Shown one piece after another: positions 24,722 to 31,568 of a stretch of 64,000 nt of DNA; within the stretch, counting starts at the first letter, position 1; the number at the start of each line of letters is the position of its first letter. The notes under the pieces were generated by a model. That model did no database searches. It was given only the letters and a program-made list of their open reading frames with translations, and was not told the origin of the DNA. The translations under genes were made by a program, and so were the position numbers. Source of the stretch: Ferdinandcohnia sp036965045 (lineage in GTDB: Bacteria > Bacillota > Bacilli > Bacillales > Bacillaceae_L); contig NZ_JBALOV010000001.1 of the NCBI RefSeq assembly GCF_036965045.1, forward strand, positions 43,881 to 107,880, given 5' to 3'.

Positions 24722-25462
24722 TTACACTCTAAAAATTCTACTAATCTCTGCACTAAGTCCCTTGAAAATGAATGATTGTGCAGCCTCATTATTCTTATAG
24801 GTAGCACTGTTACTGATATTCTGATCCTCAAAATGGTAGACCGTTACTTCTTTATTGTCTGGATTCACAATCCAGTACTCACTCACACCAGTGTACATGT
24901 ATAGGTCAAGTTTTTTTATGAGATCCTTACTCCTTGTACTTTTCGAAAGCACCTCAACAACAAGTGATGGGATCCCTTTATAATAATCATGTTCATTTAA
25001 ATTTTCCTCTAAATCACAAATCACCATCAAGTCTGGCTGAACGATATTAATATTTTCTGGTGTTCTTCTTAGCTCAATGTCATAAGGAGCAACGATTGGT
25101 GTGCAGTTTTTCCCTTGGAAAAAGATATAAAAGTTTCCAAATAACTCAGTTATTGCTATTTGATGAGCAGTTTTAGGAGAAGTGAGCAAATAGATTTCAC
25201 CATCTATATATTCATACCTTTCATCTGATTCCAGTTGTAATTTAAGAAACTCCTCGTATGTCGACTTTTTTCCATCATGACTATACTCACGAGCCTTTTC
25301 GTGTACCATTTCAGGCTGGACATTATTTTCTGTTGCTGTTTCTTTAGCCGCTGTTAGCTTAGCAATTTCTGTGCCATTACGTGTAATAATAATGTCCTCA
25401 TGTGCTGCAAGCATTAAATATTTCCCGAAATTATTTTGCAGTTCCGTAGAGTTTACAATCAC
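24722..25462 (-). CDS. Phd/YefM antitoxin domain fused to a Uma2-type PD-(D/E)XK nuclease
   Basis: A 246-residue two-part protein. Residues 1-42 (NSTELQNNFGKYL, then DIIITRNGTEIAKL) are a Phd/YefM antitoxin DNA-binding fold. From about 67 on it is a Uma2 (DUF820) nuclease-fold domain with YIDGEIY, the catalytic-type D144 in QPDLMV, E170 in VVEVLSKST and lysines K179/K183, and the YWIVNPD ending. The start is GTG 25462, seven bases after GGAGG. No separate toxin gene is adjacent. Three tandem palindromic boxes just upstream suggest autorepression through the Phd part. Uma2 proteins are abundant in cyanobacteria and their role is unsettled. Confidence 0.82.
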   Translation of the reverse strand: MIVNSTELQNNFGKYLMLAAHEDIIITRNGTEIAKLTAAKETATENNVQPEMVHEKAREYSHDGKKSTYEEFLKLQLESDERYEYIDGEIYLLTSPKTAHQIAITELFGNFYIFFQGKNCTPIVAPYDIELRRTPENINIVQPDLMVICDLEENLNEHDYYKGIPSLVVEVLSKSTRSKDLIKKLDLYMYTGVSEYWIVNPDNKEVTVYHFEDQNISNSATYKNNEAAQSFIFKGLSAEISRIFRV

Positions 25463-25479
25463 ATTGGCTCCTCCTCACA

Positions 25480-25505
25480 TTAGTTAAATTAGCTAATTTA
25501 GCTAA
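25480..25505 (-). promoter_or_regulatory. Three tandem TTAGYTAA boxes upstream of the Phd-Uma2 gene
   Basis: TTAGTTAA, TTAGCTAA and TTAGCTAA repeat every 9 bp; TTAGCTAA is a perfect palindrome. They lie between a TATAAT -10 box (minus strand, within 25508-25517) and the ribosome site, where a bound antitoxin would block transcription. Confidence 0.65.
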
Positions 25506-25571
25506 CCTCATTATATGGAATTTATTTTCCATTTTCAATAAGTGGAGATGTTTTTTATATCCATAAAAAAG

Positions 25572-25602
25572 AATACCAGACACATAAACTGCGCCTGGTA
25601 TT
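25572..25602 (-). terminator. Terminator after the LLM oxidoreductase gene
   Basis: AATACCAG pairs with CTGGTATT, with a TTCTTTTTT tail on the minus strand, 12 bases beyond the stop. Confidence 0.8.
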
Positions 25603-25614
25603 TTCAGTTTAATG

Positions 25615-26673
25615 TTATTTACTTGTTTCTCTACGAACAATTGGAGCTACCTTGGTTGCTAACAATTCAATCCCTTTTGCGACGTTCTTGAAAGGTTGGC
25701 CCCCGATATCAAGTTGTGCAAGGAAACGTTGATGGCCAAAGAGTTCGTATTGTTGAAGGATTTTTTCGACGACCTGCTGTGGGCTTCCCACGAACAAAGC
25801 AGTATCTGGACTGGCCATATGCTCAAAATCATTTCTTGACATCCTTGTCCCCATACCACGCTGACGGTTTACATATTCCCAATAGTTGGAGTAATAGCGA
25901 TAAAACTCGTCCTTTGCTTGTTGCGTTGTCTCCGCAAGGTACGCATGGCCTGTTACACCAACCTTTAAGCTTTCAGGTGCATGTCCAGCGTCTTTTCCCG
26001 CTTGACGATAAAGATCAACCAGCGGCTTAAAACGTTTTGGTGGACCGCCCAAAATTGCTAAAGCCATTCCTACCCCAAATCTTCCAGCACGAACGGCACT
26101 CTCAGGTGTTCCTCCGACCCCAATCCAGACTGGTAAATTTTCTTGTACGGGTCTTGGGGCAATCTCAGCATTCCTTAAAGAGGGGCGGAACTTTCCTGAC
26201 CATGTTACGTTCTCCTTTTTAGTCAGTTGTAATAACAAGTCCATGTGCTCTTCAAACAGTTCATCATAATCATTTGTACTATAACCAAAAAGAGGAAATG
26301 ATTCGATAAAAGCTCCTCTCCCAGCCAGTATTTCAGCCCGACCATCCGATAATAAATCCAGTGTAGCGAAATCCTCAAATAGTCGTACCGGATCAAGCGT
26401 GCTTAAAACACTTGTTGTACTTGTTAATCGAATATTTGTTGTTGCTTGTGCAATTGCAGCTAACAGAACCGCAGGAGATGAAGAAGCATAATCGAGACGA
26501 TGATGTTCTCCTACCCCAAATACCTCTAGTCCAGCCTCATCCGCAAGTTTTGCGGCTTGAATGATTTCTTTTACACGTTCCTTAGCTGTAATTGTTTTTC
26601 CTGTAAGAGGGTCTGGGCCAATATCCGCGAGTGTGTATATCCCAATTTCAATTCCACTTTTCTTATCAGTCAT
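25615..26673 (-). CDS. LLM-class flavin-dependent oxidoreductase (luciferase-like)
   Basis: A 352-residue bacterial-luciferase-like monooxygenase or reductase using reduced FMN or F420; in a Bacillus relative FMN is expected. Landmarks are FGVGEHHRLDYASSSP, SVLSTLDPVRLFEDFATLD, GRAEILAGRG, PVWIGVGGTPESAVRAGRFG and LFVGSPQQVVEKI. Substrate unknown; relatives of this length are annotated as alkanal monooxygenase-like. It stands alone, with a terminator after it and AT-rich sequence upstream. Confidence 0.88.
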   Translation of the reverse strand: MTDKKSGIEIGIYTLADIGPDPLTGKTITAKERVKEIIQAAKLADEAGLEVFGVGEHHRLDYASSSPAVLLAAIAQATTNIRLTSTTSVLSTLDPVRLFEDFATLDLLSDGRAEILAGRGAFIESFPLFGYSTNDYDELFEEHMDLLLQLTKKENVTWSGKFRPSLRNAEIAPRPVQENLPVWIGVGGTPESAVRAGRFGVGMALAILGGPPKRFKPLVDLYRQAGKDAGHAPESLKVGVTGHAYLAETTQQAKDEFYRYYSNYWEYVNRQRGMGTRMSRNDFEHMASPDTALFVGSPQQVVEKILQQYELFGHQRFLAQLDIGGQPFKNVAKGIELLATKVAPIVRRETSK

Positions 26674-26800
26674 GATGGTTTACTCCTTCTACTATTAGTT
26701 ACTTTATGTAAGTAAGTATATTTATATAATAAACTTATGTCAAATAAGTATAATTATATATGATCTTTGGAAAAGTAGGTTTTAGTTCAACCATATAAAA

Positions 26801-26846
26801 AGGGTTGTTCAAAAGTTTGTTATTAGTAACTTTTTAGAACAACCCT
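26801..26846. terminator. Bidirectional-type terminator after the CueP-like gene
   Basis: AGGGTTGTTC (26801-26810) pairs with GAACAACCCT (26837-26846), extended inward by AAAGTT/AACTTT. A-rich and T-rich tails are on both sides. It lies 110 bases past the CueP-like stop codon on the minus strand. Confidence 0.75.
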
Positions 26847-26954
26847 TATTTTTTATTAGTTTTTACTAAAAATTCCATTTATATAGATTAACTTTTTCTT
26901 TGCTCACTAATTTTGTTTTAATTAAAAATCTATGGTTATTTCTTGAGTAACCTA

Positions 26955-27485
26955 CTAAATTAACTGCATGGTTGTAACACAAGTATTGTCGCCTTCAAAT
27001 GTGGAAATTTCAGATTCTGCTATTTTTCCATCATATTCGATTTTTACTTGATAGGTTTGATCACGTGGTAACCATAAATCGATAAATCCATTTGCGAATG
27101 AGGTCATTGTTTCATCTACCACTACATTTCCCGCCTCATCTTGAATATAGACATCAAATTCTTCTTCAACTAATTCCCCTTGACAACCGGTTAAACTATG
27201 CATTGCACATTCATGTGTTTCTTTTACAAACGGTGCAATCGAAACAAAAAATTCTTCTTCAGGAAGTTCATATGAGGTTTCCTTTTTATCACTATCCGTT
27301 ACAATAAGTTCGTGAGATGTAATGGAAGCAGATACATCGTCAAAACTTCCAACACTATAATCGTGTACCATTTCTTTAATATCCTTTACTTCTTTTACTT
27401 CCTTCTCACTCGAAGTACTATTGTTACAAGCCGCTAATAATAAGATTAGTAATAATCCAGTTATTCCCATTAAACCTTTTTTCAT
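26955..27485 (-). CDS. CueP-like metal-binding lipoprotein
   Basis: A 176-residue lipoprotein with lipobox LAAC (Cys20), so it is anchored outside the membrane. The mature part contains CAMHSLTGCQGE and a C-terminal TCVTTMQL, the three-cysteine arrangement of CueP, the periplasmic copper-binding protein of Salmonella. Its strand-rich body (DVYIQDEAGNVVVDETM, NGFIDLWLPRDQTYQVKI) also fits CueP. The copper genes copA, copZ and csoR lie 5-8 kb away. Two TGCAT-type boxes at 27581-27600 are shared with two other exported metal-binding protein genes in this region. Confidence 0.8.
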   Translation of the reverse strand: MKKGLMGITGLLLILLLAACNNSTSSEKEVKEVKDIKEMVHDYSVGSFDDVSASITSHELIVTDSDKKETSYELPEEEFFVSIAPFVKETHECAMHSLTGCQGELVEEEFDVYIQDEAGNVVVDETMTSFANGFIDLWLPRDQTYQVKIEYDGKIAESEISTFEGDNTCVTTMQLI

Positions 27486-27580
27486 TTATGGTCCAACTCC
27501 TTTTATTAATACAGGGTAAGATTTTACCCACAATAATTTGTACGAATACTTAATTCCACTTTTAACTGTAACAAAAAAAT

Positions 27581-27600
27581 ATGAAGAAATTATGCATAAA
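27581..27600 (-). promoter_or_regulatory. Direct-repeat regulator box upstream of the CueP-like gene
   Basis: On the minus strand TTTATGCAT and TTTCTTCAT repeat with 11-bp spacing, one helical turn, as for OmpR-family sites. The same TTTATGCAT half-site lies at 37148-37156, and ATTCTGCAT twice at 29776-29795. Confidence 0.55.
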
Positions 27601-27653
27601 CTAGATTGTCTTTATTAATAAATGAGAGCGGTACTATGATATTTAATTACCAC

Positions 27654-28217
27654 TCATTCTTTTTTCCTTTGATTCTTTTTCATCTTTTTCATGAAAAAGA
27701 TTAGCCCTACTAGTGAAAGGATTGATAAAATGAGCTTTCCTTCTGTTGTCCAATGGGTTACCTGGTTCACGGAATAGGCTTCAATCAGTAGGGCTGGAAT
27801 CTTTCCGATTGAACTTGCAAATAGAAATACGGTTAGACTTACTGTACCTACTGCTGAGGCAAAGGTAACTAAACCGGATGGAACAAAAGGTAATAATCGT
27901 AAAGAAAGGATAAGAAAGAAAGCTTCCTTCCCTTTAGTGTCCAGGAGTTTAGTTACAAGTGGATATTTATTCAACTTCTTTACGACAAACCTTTTAAAAC
28001 CCTTTCTGTATAGCCAAAAAGAAACAATCGCTCCTAGTGTCTCTCCTAGGAAAGAAATGAGAGTTCCCTTCAAAAAACCAAAGACTAGTAGGTTTGCAGC
28101 AGTTATAAAAACACTGGGAATGACGCCAAAGATGCTGATCAGAATATTAATCAGTACACTGATTACAACGGCAAACTCTTTATAGTTACCCAGAACCTCT
28201 ACTAGCCAATCTTGCAT
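27654..28217 (-). CDS. TVP38/TMEM64 (VTT domain) membrane protein
   Basis: A 187-residue integral membrane protein of the VTT (DedA-like) superfamily. It has about five hydrophobic segments, the GFLKGTLISFLGETLGAIVSF core, LRLLPFVPSGLVTFASAVG re-entrant-like motif and a lysine-rich C-terminal tail (KKMKKNQRKKE). VTT proteins act in lipid scrambling or envelope processes. It lies 51 bases downstream of the histidine kinase gene on the same strand, so probably co-transcribed with it. Confidence 0.85.
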   Translation of the reverse strand: MQDWLVEVLGNYKEFAVVISVLINILISIFGVIPSVFITAANLLVFGFLKGTLISFLGETLGAIVSFWLYRKGFKRFVVKKLNKYPLVTKLLDTKGKEAFFLILSLRLLPFVPSGLVTFASAVGTVSLTVFLFASSIGKIPALLIEAYSVNQVTHWTTEGKLILSILSLVGLIFFMKKMKKNQRKKE

Positions 28218-28268
28218 ATTCTTCCTCCGTTACATCATAGGCTCAAAAGAGGCCTAATGTCTAAATAT

Positions 28269-29642
28269 TTAACCTTGCAATTCAATTTTTACCATAGTCC
28301 CTTTTCCAGGTTCACTAGAGATATTTATTTGACCACCATGAGCTTCCACAATTTCTTGAACGATAGACAAACCTAGACCAGACCCGCCACTTTCGCGAGA
28401 TCTTGACTTCTCAACACGGTATAGACGGGTGAATATTAAAGGTATTTCCTCTGTCGGTATACCTATTCCTTCATCAATAACTGACAACACCATTTTATTC
28501 TTAGTTTGGTTATGTTCGACATCTAATGTAACTCTACTATTTCTGTTTGAATATTTTAATGAGTTATCGAGAAGGTTTAAAATCACTTGTTCAAATCTTG
28601 GTCGATCTATCATTGCAATTAATCTATCTGGGCAAGAATGAACCAATTCAATCCCTTTTTTCTTAAATGCCGGCCGAACCTTTTCGACAATTTTATTTGT
28701 AAATTCGCACAGATCAACCTTTTCCTTTTCAATCACAAAGGTATGTTGGTCAATTTTGGCCAAATCAAATAAGTCCTTGACTAGACCTGATATATGCTCG
28801 GCTTCCTCATATATAATCTGTAAATATTGGTTTCTTTCCTCATCACTAATCCCTTTTCGTCTTGCTATATCGGCATACCCTTTAACATAGGTTAAGGGGG
28901 TTCTTAATTCGTGTGAAATACTTGCAAGGAATTCATTTCTTTCCTTTTTTAAATGGTTTAAATCATTAGCCAATGTTTGAATACTGTTCGCAAGCTCTCC
29001 TAATTCATCATTACTTCTATGGCTAACCGAAACCGTAAAATCTCCTTTACTTAACGCTTTCGTAGCCTGTTTCAAACTAATTAAAGGGAGTGTTATTACT
29101 TTCGAAAGAAAAAAGACGGTGATAACTGTTAAGATAATCGTGAGACTTCCAACCAGTATAAAATGCTGCTTTAATTTATTAACCATTGTTTGAATCGATT
29201 GTGTACTCTTAAACATATACACATGACCAATTAATTGATCATTACTTATTATTGGACTAACAGTGGATATATAAGACTCTGTTGCCCATCGATTTTCAAC
29301 AATCATTCCCTCAAAAGGTACAGGACCTCTTTCCTGTTCCATCAGTCTTTTCATGGGTGATGTTAACTTATTTGACTTAGCAAGCACCTTTCCATGATGA
29401 GTCATGATGACTACATCCGTATCTGCCTCTGTTTCCATTAAAGCGACATGTTCAATTGTACTTTCATCAAAGCTTTTTTCTAAAACATGGCGGTGACTTT
29501 CCCCTCTTGCTTTTAACTCTGCTAATTCTTCGTCAATACGAGAATCAGCTAGCCCAGTATATAAAAAGGAAAACAAAATAATTTCAAGAATGAGGATAAA
29601 TGCAAAAAACAATAGACCTAGTTTAATTGAGATTTTATTCAT
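28269..29642 (-). CDS. Membrane sensor histidine kinase with HAMP domain
   Basis: A 457-residue kinase. TM1 is at about 8-28, the extracytoplasmic sensor at 30-160, TM2 at about 161-181, HAMP at about 182-234, His244 in SISHELRTPLTYVKG, and HATPase at about 345-457 with LLNLLDNSLKYS and GGSGLGLSIV. No response regulator is next to it; the nearest unpaired OmpR-type regulator is at 34801-35466, across the copper genes. The extracytoplasmic neighbours (CueP-like, Met/His protein, DUF1541) make a metal or envelope signal likely. The pairing is inference. Confidence 0.88.
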   Translation of the reverse strand: MNKISIKLGLLFFAFILILEIILFSFLYTGLADSRIDEELAELKARGESHRHVLEKSFDESTIEHVALMETEADTDVVIMTHHGKVLAKSNKLTSPMKRLMEQERGPVPFEGMIVENRWATESYISTVSPIISNDQLIGHVYMFKSTQSIQTMVNKLKQHFILVGSLTIILTVITVFFLSKVITLPLISLKQATKALSKGDFTVSVSHRSNDELGELANSIQTLANDLNHLKKERNEFLASISHELRTPLTYVKGYADIARRKGISDEERNQYLQIIYEEAEHISGLVKDLFDLAKIDQHTFVIEKEKVDLCEFTNKIVEKVRPAFKKKGIELVHSCPDRLIAMIDRPRFEQVILNLLDNSLKYSNRNSRVTLDVEHNQTKNKMVLSVIDEGIGIPTEEIPLIFTRLYRVEKSRSRESGGSGLGLSIVQEIVEAHGGQINISSEPGKGTMVKIELQG

Positions 29643-29775
29643 TCATTTTCCCCTCGTAATATTTATCCTTCAATCATACAAAAAAAGTATCAAGAAAGGA
29701 TGCAATAATAATTACTCTCCATTATCATACCATTTTCAACTAGAATCCTATCTGTTCTTCACCAACTCTTCAAAA

Positions 29776-29795
29776 ATTCTGCATAGATTCTGCAT
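29776..29795 (+). promoter_or_regulatory. Direct-repeat regulator box (ATTCTGCAT twice, 11-bp spacing)
   Basis: ATTCTGCAT at 29776-29784 and again at 29787-29795, between the divergent kinase and small secreted protein genes. This spacing is typical of OmpR/PhoB-family binding sites and matches the boxes near 27590 and 37147. Confidence 0.6.
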
Positions 29796-29842
29796 GGTTT
29801 AGATGTATTCTAAAGCCAATAAAAGAAAAGGAGTTGGTTGAT

Positions 29843-30070
29843 GTGAAAAAGTGGGCCATTAGCATTTTCACAGTTGCCTTTGTAATAGGTACTGGTACTG
29901 CAGTTTTTGCACAAGGGGATGGTGAAGGAATCTTTCATTTCGATAAGATGAAACCCTTCATGGAAAAAATGCATCCTGATTTTTCTGAACAGCAATTAAA
30001 AGATATGTTTGAATCCTGTCATGGGGAAAACGGTATGATGAAAAATACCAATTTTAATGAAATGCATTAG
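29843..30070 (+). CDS. Small secreted Met/His/Cys-containing protein
   Basis: A 75-residue protein with a clean signal peptide (KKWAISIFTVAFVIGTGTAVFA-Q, cleavage near 24) and a mature part rich in Met and His with one Cys: MKPFMEKMHPDFSEQQ, FESCHGENGMMK. The composition suggests soft-metal (copper) binding outside the cell, consistent with the neighbourhood. Start GTG 29843, nine bases after AAAGGAG; an earlier TTG sits directly on the ribosome site. It is divergent from the sensor kinase with a shared regulator box. No named family recognised. Confidence 0.7.
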   Translation: MKKWAISIFTVAFVIGTGTAVFAQGDGEGIFHFDKMKPFMEKMHPDFSEQQLKDMFESCHGENGMMKNTNFNEMH

Positions 30071-30092
30071 AAATGACTAATGAAAAACATAA

Positions 30093-30124
30093 AAAAAGGG
30101 TCGTCACACAAGACGAGCCTTTTT
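30093..30124. terminator. Terminator between convergent genes
   Basis: AAAAAGGGTCGTC pairs with GACGAGCCTTTTT around a 6-base loop; A- and T-runs on both sides allow use in both directions. Confidence 0.85.
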
Positions 30125-30154
30125 AAATTGAGACGCTGCCTATTAGTGATACAT

Positions 30155-30793
30155 TCACACGGTAAATTCAATCGTTTTGGCAGTTCTTTCAGCAGCGGAT
30201 TTCCCGATAATTTGCTCAACAAGGTATAGTGCCATATTAATTCCCGAGGAAACTCCACCTGATGATACGATATTACCATCCTGTACTACCTTACTATCGG
30301 ATACAACCTCAATCTTAGGATATTTTTCTCGAAGTAACTCCAATGCTAAATGATGGGTGGTTGCTTTCTTTCCGTCCAATAAGCCAGTTTCACCTAATAT
30401 GTATGCCCCGGTGCAAACTGAACATAAATAATCAATGCTTTTATGAGAAATAATCCAATCTATGATTTTTAGGTTTTTAGCTACACCCTGTACTGCTCTT
30501 AAGGGACCACCGGGAATGATTAGAATATCTAATTTGGGACTAGTATCAATGCTAAAGTCTGGTTTTACTTTTATACCTGAATGAGTTGTAATTTCCATTC
30601 CTGTTTCGGAAAGAGTATATACTTCAAACGGTCTGGTAGGTAATAAGTTCTTTTTATAAAGGGTTAGTGCTTGTTCAGTTTTGTTATGAGCTGTTAATGA
30701 TAACACCTCAGCAGGACCAGCAAAATCTAAAACATCGACATAGTCAAATAGTAAGAATCCGACCTTTCGTTTTTTCATCTGAATTATCCCCAT
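30155..30793 (-). CDS. DJ-1/PfpI family protein (isonitrile-hydratase-like)
   Basis: A 212-residue class I glutamine-amidotransferase-like protein. The nucleophile elbow is LCSVCTGAYIL, with the acidic partner in LFDYVDVLDFAGPAEV and the late GGVSSGINMALYLVE block. This layout is shared by isonitrile hydratase (InhA) and the amidase domain of AraC-type regulators. No AraC helix-turn-helix is attached. Function may be a hydratase or a stress-type DJ-1 protein; the substrate is unknown. The start at 30793 or the ATG 15 bases later (MKKRKVG) are both possible. Confidence 0.8.
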   Translation of the reverse strand: MGIIQMKKRKVGFLLFDYVDVLDFAGPAEVLSLTAHNKTEQALTLYKKNLLPTRPFEVYTLSETGMEITTHSGIKVKPDFSIDTSPKLDILIIPGGPLRAVQGVAKNLKIIDWIISHKSIDYLCSVCTGAYILGETGLLDGKKATTHHLALELLREKYPKIEVVSDSKVVQDGNIVSSGGVSSGINMALYLVEQIIGKSAAERTAKTIEFTV

Positions 30794-30857
30794 TTTCCGG
30801 AACTATTAATCTAATAATTTCATCTTTAACACCTTTAGGAAGGTGATTTTTTTAAAT

Positions 30858-31490
30858 TTAGATAACAGCCTTTTTAATGTTTTCTAAACCAAACCGTGTG
30901 ACAAACTTAGAAAATTGTTCTCTTTTCTTGCCTTGTTCAGCATAAACAGCAATTATCTTTTCAACAACCTCATAAAGTTTTTCTGGCGTCAGCTGCTCCA
31001 TTAATAAAGTTCCAGCTTTGGCGTCTTTTCCTTTCGCTTTCCCGCCAATATATAAATCATATCCGTCTTTTACCTTCATCACGCCGATATCATTTACTAA
31101 AGGTTCACCACATCCAACCGGACATCCGGTATAAGCTGGGCGAAGTGTAAATGGGACTTGTTTACCTGCTATTCGCTTATTTAATTCAATAGCAACAGGC
31201 ATCCCTTCTTCTTCTGCGCCTTTACAAAAATTACAGGTTCTTAAGCTTTTCACAAAATTCCCCACTGGGTAACAAGCGAGCCCAACATCCGCAAATTTTT
31301 CTTTAACGAGTTCTACTTCACTTTCTAGTACATCTATATATAGTTGTTGGAAAGTGGTTAACTCTAGTTCGTCACCATCATTCATGTACTCAGCAATGGC
31401 AACCAGTTGTTTGGCGTTTAACTTTGCTCCAAATGAAATTCCACCATTGACGGCTAATTTAACCTTTTTCTCTGTTTGATCCACAACCAT
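30858..31490 (-). CDS. Nitrite/sulfite reductase-like siroheme protein, single half
   Basis: A 210-residue protein with one ferredoxin-like half domain (about 8-75) and one siroheme/4Fe-4S half. The cluster cysteines are in RTCNFCKG and TGCPVGCGEP. Assimilatory nitrite and sulfite reductases are about 500-800 residues with two such halves, so this is a short stand-alone version. In Bacilli such short proteins occur without other reductase subunits; the electron donor and substrate are unknown. It lies 78 bases downstream of copA on the same strand. Confidence 0.75.
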   Translation of the reverse strand: MVVDQTEKKVKLAVNGGISFGAKLNAKQLVAIAEYMNDGDELELTTFQQLYIDVLESEVELVKEKFADVGLACYPVGNFVKSLRTCNFCKGAEEEGMPVAIELNKRIAGKQVPFTLRPAYTGCPVGCGEPLVNDIGVMKVKDGYDLYIGGKAKGKDAKAGTLLMEQLTPEKLYEVVEKIIAVYAEQGKKREQFSKFVTRFGLENIKKAVI

Positions 31491-31568
31491 CTCACACCCT
31501 CATGGGACTCAAGGGACGGGTACAATGGCATAATAAGCGAACCAAAATACCTGTCCTACGTATCCTAC

